Part shown: positions 22,201 through 32,672 of the stretch, one piece after another
Position numbering within the stretch: the stretch's first letter is position 1
How the letters are laid out: every line of letters starts with the position of its first letter
Source: an uncultured Pelagibacteraceae bacterium
Lineage (GTDB): Bacteria; Pseudomonadota; Alphaproteobacteria; Pelagibacterales; Pelagibacteraceae
Assembly: GCA_902626645.1 (NCBI GenBank)
Contig: CACOGC010000001.1
Location: 120,001 to 184,000, forward strand
Direction: 5' to 3'
DNA: 64,000 nt
Translations under genes and position numbers: made by a program
Notes under the pieces: generated by a model
Databases searched by the model: none
Told to the model about the DNA's origin: nothing
Seen by the model: only the letters and a program-made list of their open reading frames with translations

Positions 22201-23364
22201 TTAATATTCTGAGCAAACTTTATTCAATATTTTTAAGGCTTGATCTATTTCTCTTTTTTTAACATTAAGGGGAGGTAAAATTCTAACAACATTTTCTGCT
22301 GCTCTAATCGTTAAAAGTTTATTATTTGTAAGTTTGTTTATGAAATTACCTAAATCCACATTTACCTTTATACCTATCAGTAGTCCAATGCCTCTTATTT
22401 CTTTTATCACCTTCGGGTAATCTTTTTTTAAATCATTAAGTTTTTTTAAAAAATAATTTGAATTTTTTCTTACATTTTTCAAAAAACCCTTTTTAAAAAC
22501 TTCATCCATAACAACATTTCCAATTGCCATTGCTAAAGGGTTTCCACCATATGTACTACCGTGGGTTCCTGGTACCATGCATCTTGATACTTTTTTTGTC
22601 ATTAAAACAGCTCCTATAGGAAAGCCTCCTCCTATGCCTTTAGCAATAGGCACTATGTCTGGTTTTACATTTGCATATTCATAAGCAAAAAATTTTCCAG
22701 ATCTACCTATTCCGCATTGAACTTCATCAAGAATTAAAAGAATATCTCTTTTTTTGCAGATTTTCTTAACCTCTTTCAAAAATTTTTTTGTGTGAACTTT
22801 AATGCCGGACTCGCCCATTGCGGTTTCGAAAAAAATTGCTGCGGTTTTTTTGGTTAATTTCTTTTTAAGAGACTTTATGTCAGAATATTTAAAATGGTCA
22901 AAACCATTTACTTTTGGTCCAAAACCTTCGGTCATTTTTTTTGATCCACTGGCAAAAATATTAGCTAAAGTTCTTCCATGAAATGAATTTTTTATACACA
23001 AAATTCTATTTTTTTCAGGCTTACCTAAAGAATAAAAATACCTTCTTGCAACCTTTATTGCAGTTTCGTTAGCCTCTGCTCCTGAGTTAACAAAAATAAC
23101 TTTTTCAGCAAAAGTTCTTTTGGCTAGTTTTTTTGCTAAGATTTCTCCCTCAGGAATCTGAAATGAATTGGAAACATGCCAAACTTTTTTGGCTTGTGAA
23201 TTTAATGCTTTAATTAGTCTTGGATTTGAATGACCTAGGGTATTTACAGCAATACCACTTAAAAAATCTAAATATTTTTTACCATCGGTGGAAAATAAAT
23301 ATGATCCCTTTCCTTTCAAGAATGATATATTTCTTCTTTTATAGTTGTCTGCTAAATAACTCAT
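22201..23364 (-). CDS. argD: Acetylornithine aminotransferase
   Basis: ORF; class III aminotransferase motifs LILDEVQCGIGRSGKFFAYE, PIAKGIGGGFPIGA. Confidence 0.95.
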   Translation of the reverse strand: MSYLADNYKRRNISFLKGKGSYLFSTDGKKYLDFLSGIAVNTLGHSNPRLIKALNSQAKKVWHVSNSFQIPEGEILAKKLAKRTFAEKVIFVNSGAEANETAIKVARRYFYSLGKPEKNRILCIKNSFHGRTLANIFASGSKKMTEGFGPKVNGFDHFKYSDIKSLKKKLTKKTAAIFFETAMGESGIKVHTKKFLKEVKKICKKRDILLILDEVQCGIGRSGKFFAYEYANVKPDIVPIAKGIGGGFPIGAVLMTKKVSRCMVPGTHGSTYGGNPLAMAIGNVVMDEVFKKGFLKNVRKNSNYFLKKLNDLKKDYPKVIKEIRGIGLLIGIKVNVDLGNFINKLTNNKLLTIRAAENVVRILPPLNVKKREIDQALKILNKVCSEY

Positions 23365-23552
23365 AAATAAATTATAAATTTAATGTCTTAATAATTCTCT
23401 TATTAATAAAGTAAATAGATTCAAGTAGCGATTGTAAGATTTGTAGTGTCTTTTTTTTCAATTGTTAATAAGTTTAAATATTTGCTTGTGGGGCACTTTT
23501 TATTAGCATTATATTGTATTAATATTAATTAAATATACTATATATTGTAATT

Positions 23553-24047
23553 ATGAGTTGGACTGATGAAAAAGTTGCTAAACTGAAAGAATTATGGGGT
23601 AAAGGTAATACTGCAAGTCAAATTGCAGAGATAATAGGTGGTATTAGTCGAAATGCTGTTATTGGTAAAGCTCACAGACTTAATCTCTCCGCAAAAATAA
23701 AAACTAGATCTGCAACCTCTAATGAAAAATTTGAAAACTCAATTGATCATAAAAATGTAAAGTTAAAAAAAGGACGAAGAAGTAAATTTAAATCCTTAAT
23801 AATTGAAAAAGATTTTGAGCCAGAAAACCCTAAAACACTTGAAGAATTAGACGAAAACTCTTGTAAATGGCCAATTGGTCATCCCGATGAAAAAGATTTT
23901 TATTTTTGTGGAAGAACATCATTAAAAGATTTTTCTTATTGTAAGCTCCACTTGTTATATGCTTATCAACCAAAAGGTAAAAAGGATGATGTAACAGAAA
24001 AAGATGAAGTGCCTGAGTTTATAGAAAAAAAAATCAAATCAGCTTAA
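23553..24047 (+). CDS. gcrA: GcrA family cell cycle regulator
   Basis: ORF; MSWTDEKVAKLKELWGKGNTASQIAEIIGGISRNAVIGKAHRLNL. Confidence 0.95.
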   Translation: MSWTDEKVAKLKELWGKGNTASQIAEIIGGISRNAVIGKAHRLNLSAKIKTRSATSNEKFENSIDHKNVKLKKGRRSKFKSLIIEKDFEPENPKTLEELDENSCKWPIGHPDEKDFYFCGRTSLKDFSYCKLHLLYAYQPKGKKDDVTEKDEVPEFIEKKIKSA

Positions 24048-24062
24048 AATTCTTCAATAACT

Positions 24063-25019
24063 TCACTTAGAGACATTTTTTTTTGAGAATTGTCCTCCCT
24101 CCCTCCACATATAACAATATTTTTCTACTTCTTTTTCAAATAAACATTTTGCAGGAAAACCAATATCTGAGTTAGTTTTATACTTACCTGATACAACATT
24201 GTTATATTTTAAAAGCCTTAGTTGATCCTCTGTGATAAGTGGCTTTGGAAATAATTGGAAAAATTTTGCGGATAATTTTCCAAAGAATAAGGGAACTGGT
24301 AATAAAATTCTTCTTTTATCTATTAAATTCAATAATTTTTCAATTATTTCTTTAAGTGTTAATGTTTCATTACCTACACACTCGATTATATGGGAATTGA
24401 TGTTCTTAGAGATTATATTGTAAATGATATCAACTAAATCAGAAGAATGAATAGGCATAAACTTTGTTTGTCCATTGTAATAAAGTGGAAATACTGGAAG
24501 CCGATTTAAAAGTGTCATAAAATTAGTTGTAAAATTATCATCAGTAGAATAGACTACAGATGGTCTTAAAATTGTTGTTAATGGAAAATTCTTGAGCAAT
24601 TCTTTTTCACCTTCTAATTTACTTTTGGCATAATCCGAGTCAATTGCCTCATTAATACCCAATGCCGATAAATGAATTAAATGTCTCAAATTATTTTGCT
24701 TACTAAGTTTCGCTAATAGTGAAGGGAATATAGTATGAATATTTTTAAATGAGCTTGTTTTTTTTTCGTATAAAATACCCACTAAATTAATACAGATATC
24801 TACTCTTTCAAAAAGACTTTTAATTTTGGCTTCATTAAAAATATTTGACTCTACAATATCAATGTAACCAGCGTTACCCTGAGTTTTAATTATATGACCT
24901 TTTTGATGAATGTTCCTAGTAACTACCGTAACTTTGTAGTCATTTTTTGTTAACTTTCGTATTAGATGGCGTCCAATTTGACCACTTCCACCAAAAATTA
25001 GACAATTTTTTCCTTTCAT
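24063..25019 (-). CDS. NAD(P)-dependent epimerase-like protein (complex I NDUFA9-like)
   Basis: ORF; IFGGSGQIGRHLIRKL Rossmann motif; YAKSKLEGE. Confidence 0.8.
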   Translation of the reverse strand: MKGKNCLIFGGSGQIGRHLIRKLTKNDYKVTVVTRNIHQKGHIIKTQGNAGYIDIVESNIFNEAKIKSLFERVDICINLVGILYEKKTSSFKNIHTIFPSLLAKLSKQNNLRHLIHLSALGINEAIDSDYAKSKLEGEKELLKNFPLTTILRPSVVYSTDDNFTTNFMTLLNRLPVFPLYYNGQTKFMPIHSSDLVDIIYNIISKNINSHIIECVGNETLTLKEIIEKLLNLIDKRRILLPVPLFFGKLSAKFFQLFPKPLITEDQLRLLKYNNVVSGKYKTNSDIGFPAKCLFEKEVEKYCYMWREGGQFSKKNVSK

Positions 25020-25037
25020 ATATATAAGACTTTAAAA

Positions 25038-25649
25038 ATGAATATTGATATCAAACTTCACAAAAATGATTTACCAGATGATTTAGACTTAGGCAATGTA
25101 ATAGCAGTTGATGGGGAGTTCATGGGTCTAAATGTCAGACGAGACCCTTTATGTTTAGTACAAATTTCATCAGGTAATTCTGATGCACATATAATTCAAC
25201 TTGATAGATCAAGTTATAAAGCTCCCAATTTAGTAAAAATATTAGGAGATCAAAAAATAACAAAAATCTTCCATTATGGAAGAGCTGACATGGCTCATAT
25301 TAAGTATTATTTAAAAACAGATACAAATAATATTCTTGATACAAAAATTGCAAGCCGTTTAGCAAGAAGTTATGCAGATAATCATTCTCTTAAAACGTTA
25401 ATTAAAGAATTTGTAAATGTAGATATAAGTAAACAGTTTCAAAATTCAGATTTTGGAGGTGATTTAACACCTGCTCAAATGAAATATTGTGCTAATGATG
25501 TAATTTATCTTCATAAAATCCATTTTGAATTAAATAAAATTTTAGAAAGAGAAAAAAGAATTGATTTATATAAAGATTGTCTTAAATTTTTAAGAACTAG
25601 AGTAGAACTAGATTTGGCATTATTTAAGGATGATATATGGTCCCATTAA
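25038..25649 (+). CDS. Ribonuclease D-like 3'-5' exonuclease
   Basis: ORF; VDGEFMGL, YGRADMAHI, YCANDVIYLHKI (DEDD). Confidence 0.92.
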   Translation: MNIDIKLHKNDLPDDLDLGNVIAVDGEFMGLNVRRDPLCLVQISSGNSDAHIIQLDRSSYKAPNLVKILGDQKITKIFHYGRADMAHIKYYLKTDTNNILDTKIASRLARSYADNHSLKTLIKEFVNVDISKQFQNSDFGGDLTPAQMKYCANDVIYLHKIHFELNKILEREKRIDLYKDCLKFLRTRVELDLALFKDDIWSH

Positions 25650-26618
25650 ATGAAAAAAAAGAAATTTATTAAAGTTGCAAAAGAAGTAGTTGATCTAGAA
25701 ATCAAAGCATTAAAAAAATTAAAAAGTAGTATTAATGAATCATTTAACTTGGCTGTTAATCAAATTCTAAAATGTCAATCTAAAGTAATTTTATGTGGTG
25801 TTGGAAAAAGTGGCTTAATTGCAAATAAAATCTCTTCAACGTTTTCATCAGTTGGTACCCCAGCATTTTATCTATCAGCAAATGACTCGTCTCATGGCGA
25901 CTTAGGAAGTATTTCAAGGAAAGATATTTTAATTTTAATAAGTAACTCAGGAGAAACTAATGAGTTAAAAAATATTATCCAATTCGCAAATAGAAATAAA
26001 ATTTTACTTATTGGAATAGTTTCACAAAAAAATTCACTTCTTTATAGATCGGCTGATATTAAATTGTTTATACCTAAAGCAACAGAGGCTGGGGGTATTA
26101 TACCAACTTCAAGCACAACCTCTCAGTTAGCATTAGGTGATGCTTTGGCTATAGCAACAATGAAACAAAGAAATTTTAACAATAAAGATTTTAAAAAAAT
26201 TCATCCCGCAGGTAGTTTGGGTGCACAATTAAAAACTGTTGAAGATATAATGTTAAAGGATAGTTCAATTCCTTTTGTAAATGAGAATTTAAAAATGAGA
26301 GAAGCATTAAAAATTTTAAGCTCAAAAAAGCTGGGTTTTTTATTGGTAAGAGACAAAAGAAAATTTACTAAAGGTATAATCACTGATGGAGAATTTAGAA
26401 GATTTAGTCAAAAAAATCAAAGTTTTCATAATACTACAGTAAAAGAAATCATGACAAAAAATCCAATAGGAATCGACAAGAATGAGTTAGCAGCCAAGGC
26501 ATTATCTTTGATGAATAATAAAAAGATTACTTCCTTATGTGTTTACGAAAAAAAAAACAAATTAAAAACTATTGGAGTACTTCATATTCACAATATTTTA
26601 CAATCTAATATTTCTTAA
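25650..26618 (+). CDS. kdsD: KpsF/GutQ family arabinose-5-phosphate isomerase
   Basis: ORF; SIS domain CGVGKSGLIANKISSTFSSVGTPA plus two CBS domains. Confidence 0.94.
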   Translation: MKKKKFIKVAKEVVDLEIKALKKLKSSINESFNLAVNQILKCQSKVILCGVGKSGLIANKISSTFSSVGTPAFYLSANDSSHGDLGSISRKDILILISNSGETNELKNIIQFANRNKILLIGIVSQKNSLLYRSADIKLFIPKATEAGGIIPTSSTTSQLALGDALAIATMKQRNFNNKDFKKIHPAGSLGAQLKTVEDIMLKDSSIPFVNENLKMREALKILSSKKLGFLLVRDKRKFTKGIITDGEFRRFSQKNQSFHNTTVKEIMTKNPIGIDKNELAAKALSLMNNKKITSLCVYEKKNKLKTIGVLHIHNILQSNIS

Positions 26619-27220
26619 TGAAAAAAAAAATTGTTTTAGTGACATCATTTTTAACTTTATTAATTATATTTTTTATTTTTCTCTATTTAAAAACAAATAA
26701 AGATAATAATTTTATTGAAAAAAGAGAAAAAAAAGAATTAATTGAAAAAGAAAATATTGAGATAGCTCAAGAAGAAATCGAAGATTCAAATATTATAGAG
26801 GATGTTACTTATTCCGCTAAAGATGCTAAAGGAAATGAGTATTTTTTAAAAGCTGGGCAAGGAACAATAGACCAAAATGAAAGTAATTTTATTTTTTTAA
26901 AATCTGTAAAGGCAACAATAGACTTAAAAAATTATAAATTAATTGAAATATCATCAGACTTTGGAAAATATAATGTTAATAATTATGATACTATTTTCTC
27001 CAAAAATGTAATAATTACTTACTTGGATAATGAAATTACAGGCAATTATCTTGATTTTTCATTAGATAAAAATTTAATGATTGTTTCTAGAGATGTAATT
27101 ATGAAAAGTAGTAAAAGAGCTCTTCAAGCTGACGTGATTGAAGTAAATTTAGACACAAGAGATATAAGAATATTTATGTACGAAGAAAATAAAAAAGTTA
27201 ATATAAAATCATTGAATTAA
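26618..27220 (+). CDS. lptC: LPS export periplasmic/TM protein LptC-like
   Basis: ORF; N-terminal TM, OstA/LptC-like beta repeats, between kdsD and lptB. Confidence 0.75.
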   Translation: MKKKIVLVTSFLTLLIIFFIFLYLKTNKDNNFIEKREKKELIEKENIEIAQEEIEDSNIIEDVTYSAKDAKGNEYFLKAGQGTIDQNESNFIFLKSVKATIDLKNYKLIEISSDFGKYNVNNYDTIFSKNVIITYLDNEITGNYLDFSLDKNLMIVSRDVIMKSSKRALQADVIEVNLDTRDIRIFMYEENKKVNIKSLN

Positions 27221-27223
27221 AAA

Positions 27224-28000
27224 ATGGGTTTAATTAAAAAATTTAGAATCAAATCTTTTAAAAAAGTCAAATCGATCATTGAATTTGAAAATGTTACCTT
27301 AGCTTATGGTAATAGGATAATCTTAGACAATATAAGTTTCAAAATCAATGAGGGTCAAATTTTTGGTATGCTTGGTCCAAATGGCGTTGGGAAATCTACA
27401 ATTTTTAATTTGATAACAGGATTAATAAGCCCAAAACATGGAAGAATAAAGATTAATGGTGAAGACGTTTCACAATACCCAATTTATATGAGAACTAAAA
27501 AATTCAAAGTTGGATATGTCCCTCAATATGGTGGATTTTTTAATGATTTAACTCTTCTTGACAATTTAAAAGCTATTAGTGAAATTGTGATAGAAGATAA
27601 AAATATAAGACAAGAACGAATAGATTATTTGCTCTCAAAGTTTGAGCTTGAAAATATCAAAAATGTTAGAGCAAAATTTTTATCAGGGGGGCAGAAAAAA
27701 AAATTAGTCATTTCTCTATCCCTTTTAAGTAACCCAAAAGTACTTTTATTAGATGAATGTTTTGCGGCCTTAGATGTCTTAACAATAAAAATGTTGCAAG
27801 AAATTATAGTAAATTTACAACAAGAAAATCAGATCTCTATTTGTATCTGTGATCATCAGGCTAGAGATTTATTGGCATGTGTTGATGTTGCAATGATTTT
27901 AAGCAATTGTAAAATAATTGCACAAGATACTCCGTCAAATCTTGTTAAAGATATCAATGCTCAAAATGCTTATTTTGGTAATAGTTTTAAATTTAATTAA
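27224..28000 (+). CDS. lptB: LPS export ABC transporter ATP-binding protein
   Basis: ORF; GPNGVGKST, LSGGQKKKLVIS, LLLDECFAALD. Confidence 0.9.
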   Translation: MGLIKKFRIKSFKKVKSIIEFENVTLAYGNRIILDNISFKINEGQIFGMLGPNGVGKSTIFNLITGLISPKHGRIKINGEDVSQYPIYMRTKKFKVGYVPQYGGFFNDLTLLDNLKAISEIVIEDKNIRQERIDYLLSKFELENIKNVRAKFLSGGQKKKLVISLSLLSNPKVLLLDECFAALDVLTIKMLQEIIVNLQQENQISICICDHQARDLLACVDVAMILSNCKIIAQDTPSNLVKDINAQNAYFGNSFKFN

Positions 28001-28006
28001 TACTTA

Positions 28007-29332
28007 ATGCCAGATAAGATCATTCTAAAAAAAAAAATTTTAAGTTTTAATAAAAAAATTTCAATTCCTGGTGATAAAAGTATTAGCATCAGATGGGTAC
28101 TTGTCTCATCTCTGGCCAATGGAATTTCTAAAGCCGAAAATTTATTAATGTCAGATGATGTGTTAGCATCTATAAAAGCAGTAAAAAAATTGGGTGCAAA
28201 AGTTATAATTTACAAAAATGTCTGCAAAATACATGGTGTAGGTGCTAAAGGATATAAATACAAAAAAAATCTAGTAATAAATGCGCAAAATTCAGGAACA
28301 CTTGGAAGATTAATCTCAGGAATTTTAATTGACACTCCTTACCCAATAAAAATTATTGGTGATAAAAGTTTGTCAAACAGAGATTTCAGAAGAATAGCAG
28401 TGCCACTAAGTAAATTCGGAGCTTCTTTAACACTTAGAAATAATTATAGTTTACCTCTTACCATAAGTGGTTCAAAAAAATTAAAACCAATTAAATTTTT
28501 AGAAAACAAAGGATCTGCTCAATGTAAGAGCAGTGTTATCTTTGGGGGAATGAAAGCTGATGGGAAAACTATTATAAAAGCAAAGAAATCAAGAAATCAT
28601 ACAGAGCTTTTATTTAAACATTTGAAATTACCAATTAAAGTTAAAAAAAACAAAAAATTTGATTTAATCGAAATTAAGAAAACAAATAATATTAAACCAA
28701 TAAACTATAAAGTTCCATCAGATATAAGCTCGGGTTCTTTTTTTATTGCACTAACTGTACTTTCTAAAAATTCTCAAATTATAATTAAGAATATTAATGT
28801 GAACCCCTCTAGAATTGGAATTGTTGCAATTTTAAAAAAAATGGGAGTAAAAATAGTGCTACTTAATAAAAGAACTTACAAAGGTGAGACCATTGCAGAT
28901 ATTTTCGTAAAAAGTCCAAAAGTCATCAAATCTTTGAATTGTCCACCAAAGTTTAATAGTCAAGCAATAGACGAGTTTCTGATTATTTTTTTAATAGCTG
29001 CCAAAGCCAAAGGTGTTTCAGTTTTCAAAAATTTAGAGGAACTTAACAAAAAGGAAAGTCCAAGGCTTAAATGGGGTTCAAAAATTTTGAGAATGATGGG
29101 GATTAAAGTTGTTGCAACTAAAAACTCAATTAAAATATTCGGAAATCCCAAATTAGAAATTAATAAAAAAATTATTATTCAAAAATACTTGAAAGATCAC
29201 AGAGTCTTTATGACGAGTGTGATAGCAGCATTGTCATTTGGTGGTGAATGGCATATACATGATAAAGAGTCGATTAAAACATCATTTCCAACTTTTTTAA
29301 AAATTGCAAAATCTTTTGATTATGAAAAATAA
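28007..29332 (+). CDS. aroA: 3-phosphoshikimate 1-carboxyvinyltransferase
   Basis: ORF; PGDKSISIR, NSGTLGRLISG, GSAQCKSSVIFGG, EELNKKESPRL. Confidence 0.92.
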   Translation: MPDKIILKKKILSFNKKISIPGDKSISIRWVLVSSLANGISKAENLLMSDDVLASIKAVKKLGAKVIIYKNVCKIHGVGAKGYKYKKNLVINAQNSGTLGRLISGILIDTPYPIKIIGDKSLSNRDFRRIAVPLSKFGASLTLRNNYSLPLTISGSKKLKPIKFLENKGSAQCKSSVIFGGMKADGKTIIKAKKSRNHTELLFKHLKLPIKVKKNKKFDLIEIKKTNNIKPINYKVPSDISSGSFFIALTVLSKNSQIIIKNINVNPSRIGIVAILKKMGVKIVLLNKRTYKGETIADIFVKSPKVIKSLNCPPKFNSQAIDEFLIIFLIAAKAKGVSVFKNLEELNKKESPRLKWGSKILRMMGIKVVATKNSIKIFGNPKLEINKKIIIQKYLKDHRVFMTSVIAALSFGGEWHIHDKESIKTSFPTFLKIAKSFDYEK

Positions 29333-29978
29333 GAAAAAACTTATCAAAATTGCAATTGACTCTCCTGCTGCAGCTGGCGCAGGTACATTAGCTAAATCAA
29401 TATCAAAACATTATAATCTTTTATATTTAGATACTGGAAAAATTTATCGAATGATTGCATTTATAAAAATTAAACAAAAACAAAACTTTAATATAAGATT
29501 TTTAAAAAATAAAATTAGAAATTTAAATTTTAGAAGTCTTCAAAAAAAAAATTTATTATCTGATGAGGTGGGGACTGAGGCATCCTTAATTGCTAAAAAT
29601 AAGAATATAAGAAAACTTGTTCATACTTTTCAGATAAATTGTGCTTACAGACCACCAAAAAAATATAAAGGATCTTGCTTAGATGGACGAGATATAACTT
29701 ATAAAATTATTCCTGATGCAGATTTTAAATTTTTTATTACTGCAAATTTAAAAGTAAGAGCAAGAAGAAGATTTCAGGAATTGAAGAAACTCAAAAAAAA
29801 AATTTCTTACAAAACAGTTCTAAAAAGTATTAAAATACGTGACAAAAATGACTATAATCGACAAATATCTCCATTAAAGAAAACTAAAGATTCTATATTG
29901 ATAAATACCTCAAATTTATCTAAAAGAGCGTGTTTTTTAAAAATAAAAAAAATTATAGACGAAAAAATTAAGAATTAA
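29322..29978 (+). CDS. cmk: Cytidylate kinase, degenerate P-loop
   Basis: ORF (start trimmed from 29304); LYLDTGKIYRM, CLDGRDIT..PDADFKFFITANLKVRARRR, between aroA and rpsA; Walker A reads SPAAAGAGT. Confidence 0.88.
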   Translation: MKNKKKLIKIAIDSPAAAGAGTLAKSISKHYNLLYLDTGKIYRMIAFIKIKQKQNFNIRFLKNKIRNLNFRSLQKKNLLSDEVGTEASLIAKNKNIRKLVHTFQINCAYRPPKKYKGSCLDGRDITYKIIPDADFKFFITANLKVRARRRFQELKKLKKKISYKTVLKSIKIRDKNDYNRQISPLKKTKDSILINTSNLSKRACFLKIKKIIDEKIKN

Positions 29979-31699
29979 TGGAAATTTATAAAGACCTATC
30001 AAATCCAGCCTCGAAAGAATTCGAGCAGCTATTAAATTCAAAACTTTCAAAGACCCAAATAGAAGAAGGTAAAATTATAGAGGGAAAAATTAACAAAATT
30101 ACTGACAAATTTGTTTTTCTATTTGTCGAGGGGCTCAAAAGTGAGCCTGTACTAGACATAAACGAACTTAGAAATATGGGTTTAGAGGATAAAATTAAGA
30201 TAGGAAAAACGATTTCAGTTCTATTAGAAAAAATTGAAGACAAAAATGGTGAGGTTTTAGTCTCGGCTAATAAAGCTCAAAAAATAAAAGGTTGGGATAA
30301 ACTTGTTGAAGCCTATGAAAAAAATGAGCCAATAATGGGTAAGATTACATCTAAATGTAAGGGTGGATGCATAGTGGAACATATCGATACCGGATCATTA
30401 ATGTTTTTACCAGGATCTCAAATAAGCGATAAACCTCTCAAAGATATAAGCCACTTAATGAACGAACCTCAAAAATTTGCTTTGATAAAATTAGATAGAG
30501 TAAGGGGAAATGCTTGTGTATCTAGAAGAGAAATTATTTCCTCTTTTAAAAAAGAAGATAAAGCAAAAATCATAGAAAAATATAAAGTTGGAGACATTAT
30601 TAAGAACGCTGAGGTGAAGGGCTATAGTACCTTTGGATGTTTTTTTAATGTTAATGGAGAGTTAGATGTATTAGTTCATTTACAAGAGATATCTTACTCT
30701 AGAGTAAATCATCCTGATGAAGTTTTTAATATTGGAGAAAAGCATGATTTAAAAGTTATTTCAGTAGACAAAGAGAAGTTACAAGTTGGATGCAGCGTAA
30801 AACAACTATCGCCAGATCCCTTTGAGCATATTCAAAACTATGAATTAAATAAAGTTTATAAAGTAAAAGTGGTTAAGATTATGGACTTTGGAGCTTTTTG
30901 TGAATTGGAACCTGGACTTACAACATTGTTGCATACAAGTGAACTAAGTTGGAATAAAAAAAATACATCTATTAAAAAAATGTTTAAAGTAAATGATGTA
31001 ATTGATTGTGTCATAACTGAAATCGACAAAGAGAAAAGAAGAGTAGCCATATCACATAGATTAACTTTAGAAAATCCTTTCAAGATTTTTGAAAAAAAAT
31101 TTCCTGTTGGTACAATTGTAGATGGTGAAGTGGTCAATAAGAATGAATATTCATTATTTGTAAAAGTAGCAGATATAGATGTTGATACTTTTTTACATTG
31201 TAATGATTTGACCTATTCAAACAATGGAGAACAGGAGTTGGTCAAATATAAAAAAGGTGATAAAATCAAAGTCAAAGTCTTAGAAATAAAAGTTTCTGAT
31301 CAAAAAATTAGAGTTGGTTATAAACAAACTCAAACAGATCCATTTGATTGGTTTAAAGACAAAAAAATTAGACAAACAATTACAGTAAAGATAATTTCAA
31401 CTGATGCAAAGGGATTAATAGTAAGGCCTGAGGGTTGCGAGATCGATTTTCCAATCAAAAAATCAAATATTGCCATAAATTCAGCGGATACTAGAACTTC
31501 TAGATTTACTGGAGGTGAACGGATAGATTGTGCAATTGCAGATTTGGATATTGAAAAAAGAAAGGTAACCCTGAGTATCAAGCTTTTAGAGGAGATAGAA
31601 AAAAAGGAAGCTTTGGAAAAATATGGAGCAGAGGGTTCTGGAAAAAATTTACCTTTTTCTTCATTATCAGAGGATTTAAAGAAGAAAGAAAAAAAATAG
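29978..31699 (+). CDS. rpsA: 30S ribosomal protein S1
   Basis: ORF of 573 aa with repeated S1 domains; downstream of cmk. Confidence 0.96.
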   Translation: MEIYKDLSNPASKEFEQLLNSKLSKTQIEEGKIIEGKINKITDKFVFLFVEGLKSEPVLDINELRNMGLEDKIKIGKTISVLLEKIEDKNGEVLVSANKAQKIKGWDKLVEAYEKNEPIMGKITSKCKGGCIVEHIDTGSLMFLPGSQISDKPLKDISHLMNEPQKFALIKLDRVRGNACVSRREIISSFKKEDKAKIIEKYKVGDIIKNAEVKGYSTFGCFFNVNGELDVLVHLQEISYSRVNHPDEVFNIGEKHDLKVISVDKEKLQVGCSVKQLSPDPFEHIQNYELNKVYKVKVVKIMDFGAFCELEPGLTTLLHTSELSWNKKNTSIKKMFKVNDVIDCVITEIDKEKRRVAISHRLTLENPFKIFEKKFPVGTIVDGEVVNKNEYSLFVKVADIDVDTFLHCNDLTYSNNGEQELVKYKKGDKIKVKVLEIKVSDQKIRVGYKQTQTDPFDWFKDKKIRQTITVKIISTDAKGLIVRPEGCEIDFPIKKSNIAINSADTRTSRFTGGERIDCAIADLDIEKRKVTLSIKLLEEIEKKEALEKYGAEGSGKNLPFSSLSEDLKKKEKK

Positions 31700-31708
31700 A
31701 TTAATTAA

Positions 31709-32011
31709 TTGAAAAAATTGGCTATTGTAAAATCAGAGCTTATAAAAGAACTCAAAAAATCCTATCCAAATTTTTTATCACGTGACCTAAATAAGATAAT
31801 TGAAATAATACTTAAAGAGATAAAAGACGCTCTGAATAGAGGTGAGGGGGTTGAGCTAAGAAATTTTGGAACTTTTAGAACAAATATTCAAAAAGCATCA
31901 ATTAGAAGAAATCCAAAAACAGGGGAAAAAGTAAGTGTTTCAAAAAAGAAAACAATAAAATGGAAAATGTCAAAAGATCTGTTTAAAAAGTTAAATAATG
32001 AAAAAGAATAA
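31709..32011 (+). CDS. ihfB: Integration host factor subunit beta (TTG start)
   Basis: ORF; HU/IHF motif GVELRNFGTFRTNIQKASIRRNPKTGEKV; downstream of rpsA. Confidence 0.93.
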   Translation: MKKLAIVKSELIKELKKSYPNFLSRDLNKIIEIILKEIKDALNRGEGVELRNFGTFRTNIQKASIRRNPKTGEKVSVSKKKTIKWKMSKDLFKKLNNEKE

Positions 32012-32672
32012 TATTTTTGTAGCTTGTGATAGCAATAATATTTCAAAAATAAATAAAATAATAAATAAAACACAAAATTCAAAATTAAATGTTGGTTATA
32101 AATTTGGACTAGAATTTCTTAATTCTAAAAAAGGGAGGCCTTTTTTATCTAAATTAAGTAATAAGATAATATTTGCTGATCTGAAACTCCATGATATTCC
32201 AAATACTTGTGCATCAGCAGTCAAAGCGATGAAAGATTTGAAAATTAATTATTTAACAATACACATAAGCTCTGGCTTAGAGGCATTAAAAGCAACCAAG
32301 AAAGTTTCGGAGAAAATAAAATTAGTTGGGGTGACGATTCTTACGTCGTTAGATAATAAAGCATTAAAAGATATTGGATTTAATAAGGACATAAAAAAAT
32401 TAGTTCTTCAACAGGCGAGGATGGCAAATAAAGCAAAATTGGATGCCATAGTATGTAGTGCTCAAGAAGTAAAGCTAGTTAAAAAAGTATTTAAAAAGGA
32501 AATTATAACTCCAGGTATAAGATTTAATTCAAATTCAAATGATCAAAAAAGAATTGTAACTCCTAAACAAGCTTATAAAAATGGTAGTGACTGGCTCGTA
32601 ATAGGAAGGCCTATAACCAAAGGTAATATCAAAAAAAATATTCAAAATCTAATCGATCACTTAAGCCAATGA
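31998..32672 (+). CDS. pyrF: Orotidine 5'-phosphate decarboxylase
   Basis: ORF; FADLKLHDIPNTC, TPGIR, VIGRPIT. Confidence 0.95.
   Translation: MKKNNIFVACDSNNISKINKIINKTQNSKLNVGYKFGLEFLNSKKGRPFLSKLSNKIIFADLKLHDIPNTCASAVKAMKDLKINYLTIHISSGLEALKATKKVSEKIKLVGVTILTSLDNKALKDIGFNKDIKKLVLQQARMANKAKLDAIVCSAQEVKLVKKVFKKEIITPGIRFNSNSNDQKRIVTPKQAYKNGSDWLVIGRPITKGNIKKNIQNLIDHLSQ

Noticed and set aside
23418-23422. GATTC (GANTC) site upstream of gcrA as a CcrM/GcrA autoregulatory site
   Set aside because: A single 5-bp match in AT-rich DNA has little weight; needs genome-wide GANTC statistics and methylation data.
28007-29332. AroA as a non-functional divergent EPSP synthase
   Set aside because: Key segments (GDKSISIR, NSGT..R, SAQCKS, EEL..KES.RL, DHR) are retained; divergence appears ordinary.
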